From contig NZ_JODC01000007.1 of NCBI RefSeq assembly GCF_000720765.1, positions 1 to 64,000 on the forward strand: a stretch of DNA of 64,000 bases, in the 5' to 3' direction. Both the position numbers and the translations under genes were made by a program. The notes beneath the pieces are model-generated. The model was not told the origin of the DNA, ran no database searches, and worked only from the letters and a program-made list of their open reading frames with translations. The stretch is from Streptomyces sp. NRRL S-646. Its GTDB lineage: Bacteria; Actinomycetota; Actinomycetes; Streptomycetales; Streptomycetaceae. Position 1 is the stretch's first letter; each line of letters begins with the position of its first letter. Shown here in pieces: positions 27,351 to 36,273 of this stretch.

Positions 27351-28681
27351 CCGACCCCGCCCTCGACGAACTCTCGATCGACGCAGAGAGCCTGCGCGAG
27401 CGGGCCCTCACCACACTCACCACCGCCCGCGCCCGCACCACGCTCCTGACCAGCTGTGTCGAGGAGCCCGACCTGACCGCGCAGCACTCTCCGCTGATGT
27501 CGCCGCTGGTGTGGGACCTGGCGCACATCGGCAACCAGGAGGAGCTGTGGCTGCTGCGGGCCGTCGCCGGCCGGGAGGCGATGCGCCCCGAGATCGACGG
27601 CCTCTACGACGCCTTCGAGCACCCGCGCTCCGAACGCCCCTCGCTGCCACTGCTGCCGCCCGCCGAGGCCCGCACCTATGCGGCCGAGGTGCGCGGGCGG
27701 GTGATGGACCTGCTGGAGAGCGCCGACTTCCACGGGACCAGACTCACGGAGGCGGGCTTCGCCTTCGGGATGATCGCGCAGCACGAACAGCAGCACGACG
27801 AGACGATGCTGATCACCCATCAGCTCCGCAAGGGCCCGCAGGCCCTGACCGCCCCGGACCCGGAACCCGTACCGCTGTTCACCGGCCCGGCCGAAGTCCT
27901 CGTCCCCGGCGGCCCGTTCACCATGGGCACCTCCGCCGAGCCGTGGGCACTGGACAACGAGCGCCCGGCGCACCGGCGCGAGGTGGCGCCCTACTACATC
28001 GACACCACTCCGGTGACAAACGCCGCCTACCAGGCGTTCATCGACGACGGCGGCTACGACAACGAGCGCTGGTGGACCCAGGCGGGCTGGGCGCACATCC
28101 GCGAACACTCGCTGCACGCCCCGCTGTTCTGGCGCCGTGACGGCAAGCAGTGGCTGCGGCGCCGTTTCGGGGTCACCGAGGTGGTGCCGCCCGACGAGCC
28201 GGTCGTGCACGTGTGCTGGTACGAGGCCGACGCCTACGCCCGCTGGGCCGGACGGCGGCTGCCCACCGAGGCCGAGTGGGAGAAGGCCGCCCGACACGAC
28301 CCCGCGAGCGGCCGCTCGATGCGCTACCCGTGGGGCGATGCCGACCCGGCGCCCGAGCACGCCAACCTCGGGCAGCGCCACCTGCGCCCTGCCCCGGCCG
28401 GCAGCTACCCTGCGGGCGAATCCCCGCTCGGTGTACGGCAGTTGATCGGCGACGTGTGGGAGTGGACGTCGAGCGACCTCGCGCCGTACCCGGGCTTCGA
28501 AGCCTTCCCGTACAAGGAGTACTCGGAGGTGTTCTTCGGGCCGGAGTACAAGGTGCTGCGCGGCGGTTCGTTCGCCGTGGACCCGGTGGCCTGCCGGGGG
28601 ACGTTCCGCAACTGGGACTATCCGATCCGCCGGCAGATCTTCTCCGGGTTCCGCACCGCCCGCTCCGTGGGAGACGTCTGA
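27347..28681 (+). CDS. egtB: Ergothioneine sulfoxide synthase EgtB
   Basis: 444 residues; the ATG at 27347 overlaps the egtA stop. The N-terminal DinB-like bundle contains LVWDLAHIGNQEELWLL, whose His is the first iron ligand. AQHEQQHDETMLITHQL carries the His-x3-His-x-Glu segment with the remaining ligands. The C-terminal half is an FGE-sulfatase/SUMF1 fold: VPGGPFTMGTSAEPWALDNE, VTNAAYQAFIDDGGY, RLPTEAEWEKAARHDP and VLRGGSFAVDPVACRGTFRN. The Fe(II) enzyme joins gamma-glutamylcysteine to hercynine with O2 in the cytoplasm. It overlaps egtC by one base (TGATG). All known domains are complete and in the usual order. Confidence 0.96.
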   Translation: MTDPALDELSIDAESLRERALTTLTTARARTTLLTSCVEEPDLTAQHSPLMSPLVWDLAHIGNQEELWLLRAVAGREAMRPEIDGLYDAFEHPRSERPSLPLLPPAEARTYAAEVRGRVMDLLESADFHGTRLTEAGFAFGMIAQHEQQHDETMLITHQLRKGPQALTAPDPEPVPLFTGPAEVLVPGGPFTMGTSAEPWALDNERPAHRREVAPYYIDTTPVTNAAYQAFIDDGGYDNERWWTQAGWAHIREHSLHAPLFWRRDGKQWLRRRFGVTEVVPPDEPVVHVCWYEADAYARWAGRRLPTEAEWEKAARHDPASGRSMRYPWGDADPAPEHANLGQRHLRPAPAGSYPAGESPLGVRQLIGDVWEWTSSDLAPYPGFEAFPYKEYSEVFFGPEYKVLRGGSFAVDPVACRGTFRNWDYPIRRQIFSGFRTARSVGDV

Positions 28682-29472
28682 TGTGCCGTCACCTGGCCTA
28701 TCTGGGTCCCGAGGAACCGCTCGGCCACGTCCTCGTGGAGCCCGCGCACAGCCTCTACCGCCAGTCGTGGGCACCGCGGCGGCAGCGGTACGGGACGGTC
28801 AACGCCGATGGTTTCGGGGTGGGTTGGTACGCCGAGGGTGATCCGGTGCCGGCCCGGTACCGTCGGGCCGGGCCCATCTGGGCCGACCTGTCCTTCGCCG
28901 ACCTGGCCCGCGTCGTGCGCTCGGGGGCCGTCCTGGCCGCCGTACGGGATGCGACCCTGTCGGGCGCCGACGCGGAGGCCGCGGCGGCGCCGTACGCCAC
29001 CGGGCCCTGGCTGTTCAGCCACAACGGCGCCGTCAAGGGGTGGCCGGGCTCGCTGGCGCCCCTGGTGGCGAGCCTGCCCGCGGTCGACGTGCTGTCGATG
29101 GAGGCCCGCAACGACTCGGCGCTCGTGTGGGCGCTGGTCCTGGCGCGGCTGCGCGGCGGCGACGACGAAGCTCAGGCGCTGGCCGACACGGTCGTGGAGG
29201 TCGCCGAGGCGGCCCCCGGCTCCCGGCTGAACCTGCTGCTGACCAACGGCGAAACCATCACGGCCACCACCTGGGGCGACACCCTCTGGTACCTGTCCCA
29301 GCCGGGCCGCAGCACCGTCGTGGCCTCCGAGCCCTACGACGACGACCCGCACTGGCAGGAGGTCCCCGACCGCACCCTGCTCGCGGCGAGCCGCACCGAT
29401 GTGCTGCTCACCCCCCTCAAGGAGCCGAGCGACGCCTCGGTCCCCGCACTGCCGAAGGAGCCCCGTACGTGA
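28681..29472 (+). CDS. egtC: Ergothioneine amidohydrolase EgtC
   Basis: 263 residues, starting MCRHLAYLGPEEPLG. It is a class-II (Ntn) glutamine amidotransferase-type hydrolase whose catalytic cysteine becomes residue 1 after Met removal. NADGFGVGWYAEGDPVPARY, GPWLFSHNGAVKGWPGSLAP and RNDSALVWALVLARLRGGDD are the family's active-site segments. It removes the gamma-glutamyl group from the EgtB sulfoxide product. The start overlaps the egtB stop by one base and the end overlaps egtD by four bases. The next pathway enzyme, EgtE, is not in this operon and must be elsewhere, as is common in Streptomyces. Confidence 0.94.
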   Translation: MCRHLAYLGPEEPLGHVLVEPAHSLYRQSWAPRRQRYGTVNADGFGVGWYAEGDPVPARYRRAGPIWADLSFADLARVVRSGAVLAAVRDATLSGADAEAAAAPYATGPWLFSHNGAVKGWPGSLAPLVASLPAVDVLSMEARNDSALVWALVLARLRGGDDEAQALADTVVEVAEAAPGSRLNLLLTNGETITATTWGDTLWYLSQPGRSTVVASEPYDDDPHWQEVPDRTLLAASRTDVLLTPLKEPSDASVPALPKEPRT

Positions 29473-30431
29473 GTCCGTTCCTTCTCACCCGCACCCTGCC
29501 CGAGGACGCCACGGACGCCGCCCTGCGCGCCGACGTCCTGCAGGGCCTCACCGGCACGCCCAAGACGCTGCCACCGAAGTGGTTCTACGACGCGCACGGC
29601 AGCGAGCTGTTCGAGCAGATCACCGAGCTGCCCGAGTACTACCCCACGCGCGCCGAGCGGGAGATCCTCATCGCCCGCTCCGCCGAGATCGCCGCAGCGA
29701 CACACGCCCGCACCCTGATCGAGCTCGGCTCGGGATCGTCGGAGAAGACGCGCCACCTGCTGGATGCGCTGACCGACCTGCACACGTACATCCCCGTCGA
29801 CGTGAGCGAAAGCGCGCTCACGCAGGCCGGGCAGGCGCTCGTCGCCGAGCGTCCCGATCTCCAGGTCCATGCGCTGATCGCCGACTTCACGGCGAGCGTG
29901 ACGCTGCCGGACACGCCGGGCCCCCGCCTGATCGCGTTCCTCGGCGGCACGATCGGCAATTTGCTGCCGGTCGAACGGGCCGCCTTCTTCGCCTCGGTCC
30001 GCTCCCTCCTCTCCCCCGGTGACGCGCTGCTGCTCGGCACGGACCTGGTCAAGGACGAGAAGGTGCTGGTCCGGGCGTACGACGACGCGGCCGGTGTGAC
30101 GGCGGCGTTCAACAAGAACGTCCTGGCCGTCGTCAACCGCGAGCTGGGCGCCGACTTCGACCCCGGCGCCTACGACCACGTAGCCCTGTGGGACACCGCC
30201 GACGAGTGGATCGAGATGCGCCTGCGCTCGCGCACCGCGCAGTCGGTGAAGATCCCCGCGCTCGACCTCGCCGTCGACTTCGACGAGGGCGAGGAGCTGC
30301 GCACCGAGGTGTCGGCGAAGTTCCGCAAGGAGGGCGTGCGCACCGAACTGTCCGCGGCAGGGCTGGAGTTGGCCCACTGGTGGACGGACGAGGAGGGGCG
30401 GTTCGCGCTGTCGCTGAGCGTGGCGCGCTGA
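29469..30431 (+). CDS. egtD: Histidine N-alpha-methyltransferase EgtD
   Basis: 320 residues from a GTG at 29469 that overlaps the egtC stop (GTGA). The family pattern is complete: LPPKWFYDAHGSELFEQITE with LPEYYPTRAEREIL near the N-terminus binds histidine, LIELGSGSSEKTRHLLDAL is the SAM motif, VDVSESALTQAGQAL and RLIAFLGGTIGNLLPVERAA follow, and LGADFDPGAYDHVALWD is the C-terminal substrate lobe. It trimethylates histidine to hercynine, the first substrate of EgtB. It is the last gene of the operon and is followed by a near-ideal terminator at 30446. The functional order A-B-C-D is the classical arrangement. Confidence 0.96.
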   Translation: MSPFLLTRTLPEDATDAALRADVLQGLTGTPKTLPPKWFYDAHGSELFEQITELPEYYPTRAEREILIARSAEIAAATHARTLIELGSGSSEKTRHLLDALTDLHTYIPVDVSESALTQAGQALVAERPDLQVHALIADFTASVTLPDTPGPRLIAFLGGTIGNLLPVERAAFFASVRSLLSPGDALLLGTDLVKDEKVLVRAYDDAAGVTAAFNKNVLAVVNRELGADFDPGAYDHVALWDTADEWIEMRLRSRTAQSVKIPALDLAVDFDEGEELRTEVSAKFRKEGVRTELSAAGLELAHWWTDEEGRFALSLSVAR

Positions 30432-30445
30432 CGTTCGCCGCACAG

Positions 30446-30485
30446 CTGGGGCAGGTGCCTTCGGGCACCTGCCCCAGTTCTTTTT
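30446..30485 (+). terminator. Terminator of the ergothioneine operon
   Basis: CTGGGGCAGGTGCC (30446-30459) and GGCACCTGCCCCAG (30464-30477) form a perfect 14-bp stem with a TTCG tetraloop, followed by TTCTTTTT (30478-30485). This is a textbook intrinsic terminator, rare in so GC-rich a genome. Confidence 0.95.
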
Positions 30486-30500
30486 GGTCCGGAACTTCTT

Positions 30501-30587
30501 CGAAACATTCGGAGATTCATATCCGCATGTGATCTACCCAGTGCGGGTGTCAATGAATAATCCCTGCACAACAAAACGAATGTTTCG
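30501..30587. promoter_or_regulatory. Inverted CGAAACATTCG pair upstream of the xylanase gene
   Basis: CGAAACATTCG (30501-30511) and its exact reverse complement CGAATGTTTCG (30577-30587) lie 65 bases apart in an AT-rich region, 104 bases before the xylanase ATG. A related half, CGAAACTATTG, follows at about 30598. CGAAA-type repeats precede many Streptomyces xylanase genes and bind LacI-type sugar regulators. By analogy this is a candidate xylan-responsive operator with DNA looping. No regulator gene is adjacent. Confidence 0.5.
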
Positions 30588-30690
30588 CGATCATTGTCGA
30601 AACTATTGACGCTTGACGGGGACAGGCCAACACTCTTGGACCAAAACCCGGCCTCAATCCGGCCTTGGACCACGAGGAGGAACCCCGCAC

Positions 30691-31365
30691 ATGGACATCG
30701 CACCCGCACACCCGATGACCCGCAGGGGCGCCTGCGCGCTGCTGCTGGGCACCACCGCAGCGCTGGCCCTGCCCGGCACCGCCCGCGCCGCCACGGTCGT
30801 CACCACGAACCAGACAGGCACCAACAACGGCTTCTACTACTCGTTCTGGACCGACGCGCAGGGCACGGTCTCCATGACCCTGAACTCCGGCGGCAACTAC
30901 AGCACCAGCTGGAGGAACACCGGCAACTTCGTCGCAGGCAAGGGCTGGAGCAACGGCGCGCGCAGGAACGTGAGCTACTCGGGCAGCTTCAACCCGTCCG
31001 GCAACGGCTATCTGTCGCTGTACGGCTGGACGTCGAACCCGCTCGTCGAGTACTACATCGTCGAGAACTGGGGCACCTACCGGCCCACGGGGGCCTACAA
31101 GGGCACCGTCTCCAGCGACGGCGGCACGTACGACATCTACCAGACGACGCGGTACAACGCCCCGTCCGTCGAGGGCAACAGGACCTTCAACCAGTACTGG
31201 AGCGTGCGGCAGTCGAGGCGGACCGGCGGCACCATCACCACCGGCAACCACTTCGACGCCTGGGCCCGCGCGGGGATGCCCCTCGGCAGCTTCAAGTACT
31301 ACATGATCCTCGCGACCGAGGGTTACCAGAGCAGCGGCAACTCCAACATCACGGTGTCGGGATGA
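30691..31365 (+). CDS. Secreted GH11 endo-1,4-beta-xylanase
   Basis: 224 residues; GAGGAGG lies eight bases before the ATG. An RR-containing signal ([20 protein letters not shown]) suggests Tat export, as for XlnC of S. lividans. The GH11 jelly roll is complete: [40 protein letters not shown] (the Glu after LV is the nucleophile) and [14 protein letters not shown] (the acid/base Glu). It ends right after the catalytic domain, so it lacks the linker and CBM2 of XlnB and resembles a catalytic-only form. It cuts xylan backbones outside the cell. The stop overlaps the start of the CE4 gene (ATGA), so the two are co-translated: one enzyme cuts the chain, the other removes acetyl groups. Confidence 0.96.
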   Translation: MDIAPAHPMTRRGACALLLGTTAALALPGTARAATVVTTNQTGTNNGFYYSFWTDAQGTVSMTLNSGGNYSTSWRNTGNFVAGKGWSNGARRNVSYSGSFNPSGNGYLSLYGWTSNPLVEYYIVENWGTYRPTGAYKGTVSSDGGTYDIYQTTRYNAPSVEGNRTFNQYWSVRQSRRTGGTITTGNHFDAWARAGMPLGSFKYYMILATEGYQSSGNSNITVSG

Positions 31366-32057
31366 GCACCGGACGAGGTCTCCCGTTACGTCCCTGGACG
31401 ACGGCCCTGGCCGCCGTCGCACTGGCCGCCACGGGCACCCTCACCCTCCACGCCGCCCCGGCGCAGGCCGCCGCCTGCAACGGCTACGTCGGACTCACCT
31501 TCGACGACGGCCCGTCCGGGAACACACCGGCCCTGCTGGGCGCGCTGAAGCAGAGCGGGCTGCGGGCCACGATGTTCAACGAGGGCCGGTATGCCGCCGC
31601 CTACCCGGCGCAGGTCAAGGCCCAGGTCGCCGCGGGCATGTGGGTGGGCAACCACAGCTACACCCACCCGCACCTGACCCAGCTCGGCCAGGCGCAGATC
31701 GACTCGGAGATCTCCCGCACCCAGCAGGCCATCGCGGCCGCGGGCGGCGGCACGCCGAGACTGTTCCGGCCGCCGTACGGCGAGACCAACACGACGGTGA
31801 AGGCCGTGGAGGCCAGGTACGGTCTGACCGAGATCCTCTGGAACGTCGATTCGCAGGACTGGAACGGCGCCAGTACGGATGCGATCGTGGCCGCCGCCGG
31901 CCGGCTCACCAACGGGCAGGTCATCCTCATGCACGACTGGCCCGCCAACACGGTCGCCGCGATCCCCCGCATCGCACAGGGCCTGGCCGCCCGCAGTCTG
32001 TGCACAGGCATGATCTCCCCGCAGACCGGCCGCGCCGTGGCCCCGACGGGGGCCTGA
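31362..32057 (+). CDS. axeA: CE4 polysaccharide deacetylase (acetylxylan esterase)
   Basis: 231 residues starting at the ATG at 31362, four bases inside the xylanase gene. A Sec signal ([20 protein letters not shown]) ends at AQA. The NodB homology domain has all motifs: [17 protein letters not shown] (motif 1 with the metal Asp), [15 protein letters not shown] (motif 2, His-x3-His), [13 protein letters not shown] (motif 3), [11 protein letters not shown] (motif 4) and GQVILMHDW (motif 5). The wording is close to AxeA of S. lividans, whose gene also follows a xylanase gene. That enzyme has a CBM, but this one stops after the catalytic domain (TGRAVAPTG). It deacetylates xylan so the xylanase can act. 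The symbol is by close resemblance. Confidence 0.9.
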   Translation: MSTGRGLPLRPWTTALAAVALAATGTLTLHAAPAQAAACNGYVGLTFDDGPSGNTPALLGALKQSGLRATMFNEGRYAAAYPAQVKAQVAAGMWVGNHSYTHPHLTQLGQAQIDSEISRTQQAIAAAGGGTPRLFRPPYGETNTTVKAVEARYGLTEILWNVDSQDWNGASTDAIVAAAGRLTNGQVILMHDWPANTVAAIPRIAQGLAARSLCTGMISPQTGRAVAPTGA

Positions 32058-32080
32058 CCGCGACCACCTGCACCGATACC

Positions 32081-32118
32081 GGCCGCCACCCCGGTCAGGA
32101 TCCGACGGGGTGGCGGCC
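32081..32118. terminator. Bidirectional terminator between convergent genes
   Basis: GGCCGCCACCCC (32081-32092) pairs with GGGGTGGCGGCC (32107-32118). The 12-bp stem overlaps the last codons of the minus-strand permease gene (stop at 32095) and lies 24 bases after the esterase stop, so it can end both transcripts. Confidence 0.75.
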
Positions 32119-32919
32119 TTCCACGGCCACCATCACGACGAGTACGACCAGAAGCAGCACGACGTAGGCGATGGAGTGGACGCGGTCCGGGACCCGGGCG
32201 GTGAGCCGCCTCGCCAGGGCGATGGTGGGCAGCGAGCCGAGCAGGAGGGCGGCGCCCGCGGTGAGGTCGACGTAGCCGAGTCGGCCCGTGCAGGCCGGGG
32301 CGGTCGGGGCGAGGGCGTAGACGAGGGTCGCGGCCACGGCGACGGGGACGCTGAGGGGGTTGGCCATGGCGGTCGCCTCGGCCATGGGCAGGCCCCTGCG
32401 GCGCAGGAGCGGGACCGTCATGACGCTGCCGCCCACGCCCAGGCCGGCGGCCACGAGACCGATTCCGGTTCCGCCGAGGGTGGTCGTGGCGCGGCCCAGC
32501 GGCTTCGGGCCCGTCCGGTGCGCCACCGCGAGGAAGCCCTTGCGCAGCACACTGTCGGCGATCGTCACGAGCAGATAGGCGGCGAACAGCAGTCGCAGTG
32601 CCGTACCGCCGATCAGGGTGGCCGCGAAGGAGCCGGCGGCCGCACCGATGGCGATGAACGCGGCCAGCGGCCACACATACGCGCGGTGCAGTCGGCCCTG
32701 ACGCCACTGGGCCAGCGCAGCCGCCACGGCATTGACGACCATGACCGCCGCCGAGGTCGCCACCGCGACATGCATGGCGTCGGCCGCAGAACACGCCGTG
32801 ACACTCAGAACGCCGTAGACGACGGGAACGGTGATGAAGCCGCCGCCGAAACCGAAGAGGACCGTCGTGAGGCCGGTCAGGCAGCCGAAGAACAGGAGGG
32901 TGGAAAAGGAGATCAGCAC
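32095..32919 (-). CDS. TSUP (TauE/SafE) family anion permease
   Basis: 274 residues, eight hydrophobic helices in two halves. The family repeats are plain: LFFGCLTGLTTVLFGFGGGF with ITVPVVYG in the first half, and IGLVAAGLGVGGSVMTVPLL with RRRGLPMAEATAMANPLS in the second. Members move sulfite, sulfonates or other organic anions across the membrane. The substrate is not visible. No sulfur genes adjoin it, although ergothioneine genes lie 2 kb away. It is divergent from an AraC-type gene over 102 bases. No ribosome site precedes the ATG, so the message may be leaderless. Regulation by that AraC protein is possible but unproven. Confidence 0.88.
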   Translation of the reverse strand: MLISFSTLLFFGCLTGLTTVLFGFGGGFITVPVVYGVLSVTACSAADAMHVAVATSAAVMVVNAVAAALAQWRQGRLHRAYVWPLAAFIAIGAAAGSFAATLIGGTALRLLFAAYLLVTIADSVLRKGFLAVAHRTGPKPLGRATTTLGGTGIGLVAAGLGVGGSVMTVPLLRRRGLPMAEATAMANPLSVPVAVAATLVYALAPTAPACTGRLGYVDLTAGAALLLGSLPTIALARRLTARVPDRVHSIAYVVLLLVVLVVMVAVEGRHPVGS

Positions 32920-33021
32920 TGGTCAGACGCTAGGGATCGGGCGGCGTGGCAGGCAATCGATGAATTGCCAGTCTCCTACGCGCAGCAGACACATCCGCGT
33001 GGTTGCGCTTAGTCTCGCGGC

Positions 33022-33795
33022 ATGCGCAACATCCCGGTCGCGGAGGTGGACGACCTCGACCGTGCCGTGCTCGCCATCGGCACCGACTATCCCCACGACC
33101 ATCTGCTCGTCTGGCACGAGCACCGCCGGGCCCAGGTCCTGTATGCGGCCACCGGCGTCATGCAGGTCGAGACGGACGACGGCAACTGGACGATCCCCAC
33201 GGCCCGCGCGGTGCTGATCCCGCCCCGGACCAGGCATCAGGTCACGATGGCGGGCGTCAGCACCCGCAGTCTCTACATCGAACCTGCTGCCGTGCCGTGG
33301 TTTCCCGCCCGCTGCCAGGCCGTCGACGTCTCCGACCTGCTACGGGCGCTGATCCTGGCCGCCGTCGACATGGAGCCGTGCTACCCGGAGCACAGCCGCG
33401 ACGCGGCACTCGCCGCCCTCCTCCTCCACGAGCTCAGGAACCTCACCCCGCTCCCCCTCGACGTGCCGCTGCCGTCCGAGCCGCGGCTGCGCGGTCTGTG
33501 CGAGGCGTTCCTGCAGAAGCCGGACATCCATGAACCGCCCGCACGGTGGTGCGGGGTCCTCAACGTCAGCGAACGCACCCTGGCCCGCCAGTTCCGCAGC
33601 GGCACCGGGCTGACCTTCTCCGAGTGGCGCCGGCGTGCCTGCATCCTGCACTCCCTGAAGCACCTCGCCGCGGGCATGCCCGTCACCCGCATCGCGGCCC
33701 TGCTCGGCTATGACAACCCCGCCGCCTATACGGCCGCGTTCAAAGAGCTCCTCGGCCGGCCGCCCACGGCGCACAAGCCTCAACTCGCCCCGTGA
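33022..33795 (+). CDS. AraC-family transcriptional regulator with cupin sensor domain
   Basis: 257 residues. The N-terminal half is a cupin barrel (HDHLLVWHEHRRAQVLYAAT, then MQVETDDGNWTIPTARAVLI and PPRTRHQV), a typical ligand sensor. The C-terminal half has the two HTHs of AraC proteins (CGVLNVSERTLARQFRSGTG, then GMPVTRIAALLGYDNPAAYT and AAFKELLGRPPTAH). Proteins of this length often control a divergent transporter, so the TSUP permease is the natural candidate target. The gene starts close behind a TTAGTCT -10-like sequence, so it may be leaderless. The effector is unknown. Confidence 0.92.
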   Translation: MRNIPVAEVDDLDRAVLAIGTDYPHDHLLVWHEHRRAQVLYAATGVMQVETDDGNWTIPTARAVLIPPRTRHQVTMAGVSTRSLYIEPAAVPWFPARCQAVDVSDLLRALILAAVDMEPCYPEHSRDAALAALLLHELRNLTPLPLDVPLPSEPRLRGLCEAFLQKPDIHEPPARWCGVLNVSERTLARQFRSGTGLTFSEWRRRACILHSLKHLAAGMPVTRIAALLGYDNPAAYTAAFKELLGRPPTAHKPQLAP

Positions 33796-33904
33796 AAAAT
33801 GCCGTTATTGGGTCGCCGGGTGAACGCAGGGTGGTAGGCGGGACGTAAAGAGATATGCCGGGCCTGCGTCGAACGTCAGGCGATCCCGTAGCGATAGGAC
33901 GACC

Positions 33905-36235
33905 TTGCCGAACACGGTTTCCCCGACATCCGAAGACCCGCCGCGGAGGTCCCTGACCGGCAACTGGCCCGTGGCCAGGCGTCTGAGGGCCGTGCTGCTG
34001 ATCCCGGTCATCGTCGCCCTCGTCCTCGGCGGCATACGGGTCAAGCACTCCGTGGACACCTGGCAGGCAGCCGACGACGCAGTCCGGGTGGCCGAGTTGG
34101 TGCAGGCGGCGAACAAGTACGCCAGCGACGCGATCAACGAGCGTGACGTGTCCGTCATCCCGCTGCTGAAGGGCGAACGCAACGCCGCCGCGGTCGTGCA
34201 GGCCCGCAGTACCACCGACGAGGATGCCAGGGCCTTCGACCGGGCCGTCGACCGCATGCCGCAGAACGCCGGCCTCCTGCGGCGCGTCGGCCTGGTCCGC
34301 GCCGGTGAGAAGCAGCTGCCGACGGTGCGCGCGAACGCGTTCACCTCACGCCTGACCGGTGTGCAGACGGAGGAGAGCTACCACCTCGTCCAGCACCCCC
34401 TGATGGAGATCTCGAACGAGCTGGGCTTCGGCAGCAACAACCAGGCGAGTTTCGGCCGCACCCTCTACGCCATCTCCCTGACCCAGGCGGCCGAGTCACT
34501 GATCCGCTCCATCGGCACCCATCTGCTGGCCGAGGACCGCGGCACCCTTGCCCCGGGCGAACTGGACAGCCAGCTCGCGTCCTTCCGCTCGTACGCCTAT
34601 CTCGAAAAGGTCGCGCTCCAGGAGTACGCGGGTGCCGGCACCGCCGACGACATGGCACGGCTGCGGAAGGCACTGACGGCCGCGGCCACGCGGGGTGCGC
34701 AGCAGCGCGCCGACGCGGCGGCCAAGGCCAGGGCGGCAGGCCGTAGTTACGTCACCCCGCCCGACCTGGACAAGATGACCAGCGAGATCGCCGCCGGCCG
34801 GACGACCGCGCAGCTCGCCGCCGAGGGCATCACGCCCGAGTCGTTCTTCGCCGCCTCCACACTCGGCTTCGACGCCTACCGCAGCATCGAGGTCCACCTC
34901 ACCGACACGGCCCTCGCGGGCGCCCGCGACATCGCCGACGACGCCCGTCGTGACGCGATCGTCAACGCGCTGCTCGTCCTCGCGGCCGTGCTGGTCGCCT
35001 TCCTCCTCGCCGCCTGGGTGGCGCGCACGATGAGCCGCCGTATGCGCCGGTTGAGTGCCTCCGCCATCGAGATCGCCGGACAGCGGCTGCCCGCACTGAT
35101 CACCCGGCTGTCGCGGGCCACCCCCGTCCAGGTCGACTCGCGGGTCGCCCCCATCCCGATCACCAGCACGGACGAGATCGGCGAGGTCGCCCGCGCCTTC
35201 GACCACGTCCACCGTGAGGCCGTGCGGCTCGCCGCCGAACAGGCGCTGCTGCGCGGCAACATCAACACGATCTTCACCAACCTGTCCCGGCGCAACCAGT
35301 CCCTGATCGAGCGTCAACTGGCCCTGATCACCGACCTGGAGGACCACGAGACCGACCCGGACCAGCTGGAGAACCTGTTCAGGCTGGACCATCTCGCCAC
35401 CCGGGTCCGTCGCAACGGCGAGAACCTCCTCGTACTCGGCGGCGAGAAACCCGCCCACCAGTGGGACCGGCCCCTGCCGCTGATCGACGTCATCCGTGCC
35501 GCCTCCTCCGAGGTGGAGCAGTACGAGCGCATCACCTTCTCCGGCGTACCGGAGGCCGAGATCCACGGCCGGGCCGTGACCGACCTCGTCCATCTGCTGG
35601 CCGAGCTGCTGGAGAACGCCACCTCGTTCTCCTCCCCGCACTCGGAGGTCCGGGTGACCGCCGTCCAGCTGCCGGACGGCCGCATCATGCTCGAGATCCA
35701 CGACCAGGGCATCGGCCTGCCGGCGGAGGACTTCGCGACGATCAACCGCAAGCTGGCCAATCCGCCGACCGTGGACGCCGACATCTCCCAGCACATGGGA
35801 CTGTTCGTGGTCGGCAGACTGGCGGGCCGGCACGGCATCCGCGTCCAGCTGCGCCCCGCCAGAGAGCAGTCCGGCACGACGTCGCTCGTCATGCTGCCGG
35901 ACACGATCACCTACCGGACTGCGGCAGAGCAACCCGACACCGAGACCCTGGCCCTGGCCCTGGCCGCCGTGAAAGAGGCCTCCTCATCACGGCACAGCAT
36001 CGCGGCTGCGTCCATCGCCGCACAGGGGGCGCCGCCGGCCGGTTTCGACGGGCTCCACGGATACGAGTCCTGGAACGACCGCCCGTCCGACCCGCCTCCG
36101 CCCGGCCGCGACGAGGACGCCCGCAAACCCCGGGCCAAGGGCGCCCGCTCACGACGGCGTGCACGGCGCGGGCGGGGGCAGGAAAGCGGCCCGGACGTGT
36201 CGCGCTCCGCGCCGCCTTGGGGCACGGTGGAGTGA
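33905..36235 (+). CDS. NIT-domain sensor histidine kinase, CvnA-like
   Basis: 776 residues from a TTG at 33905, with AGGA at about 33896. One membrane helix (residues about 26-46) and a second (about 350-370) enclose an external nitrate/nitrite-sensing-type helical domain (SVDTWQAADDAVRVAELVQA through the 340s). A HAMP region follows with RRMRRLSASAIEIAG, then a dimerisation helix around LFRLDHLATRVRRNGENLLV and a HATPase (AELLENATSFSSPHSEVRVT with IHDQGIGLPAEDF and GLFVVGRLAGRHG). The usual phospho-acceptor His box is the weak LDHLATR form of the conservon CvnA proteins. No CvnB, C or D genes follow; a dodecin gene does. It may be an orphan sensor. The C-terminal 100 residues are disordered and basic. 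Confidence 0.88.
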   Translation: MPNTVSPTSEDPPRRSLTGNWPVARRLRAVLLIPVIVALVLGGIRVKHSVDTWQAADDAVRVAELVQAANKYASDAINERDVSVIPLLKGERNAAAVVQARSTTDEDARAFDRAVDRMPQNAGLLRRVGLVRAGEKQLPTVRANAFTSRLTGVQTEESYHLVQHPLMEISNELGFGSNNQASFGRTLYAISLTQAAESLIRSIGTHLLAEDRGTLAPGELDSQLASFRSYAYLEKVALQEYAGAGTADDMARLRKALTAAATRGAQQRADAAAKARAAGRSYVTPPDLDKMTSEIAAGRTTAQLAAEGITPESFFAASTLGFDAYRSIEVHLTDTALAGARDIADDARRDAIVNALLVLAAVLVAFLLAAWVARTMSRRMRRLSASAIEIAGQRLPALITRLSRATPVQVDSRVAPIPITSTDEIGEVARAFDHVHREAVRLAAEQALLRGNINTIFTNLSRRNQSLIERQLALITDLEDHETDPDQLENLFRLDHLATRVRRNGENLLVLGGEKPAHQWDRPLPLIDVIRAASSEVEQYERITFSGVPEAEIHGRAVTDLVHLLAELLENATSFSSPHSEVRVTAVQLPDGRIMLEIHDQGIGLPAEDFATINRKLANPPTVDADISQHMGLFVVGRLAGRHGIRVQLRPAREQSGTTSLVMLPDTITYRTAAEQPDTETLALALAAVKEASSSRHSIAAASIAAQGAPPAGFDGLHGYESWNDRPSDPPPPGRDEDARKPRAKGARSRRRARRGRGQESGPDVSRSAPPWGTVE

Positions 36236-36273
36236 CGCGTGACGCAGGTGTCACGGCGGAGAGGAGTACCCGC

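Noticed and set aside
30594..32057. One 487-codon plus-strand frame covering the xylanase and esterase
   Set aside because: The first part is out of frame with the xylanase. The esterase starts at the ATG overlapping the xylanase stop.
34496..35932. Long minus-strand frame opposite the sensor kinase
   Set aside because: It is a codon-position shadow of the real gene, with no ribosome site and no similarity.
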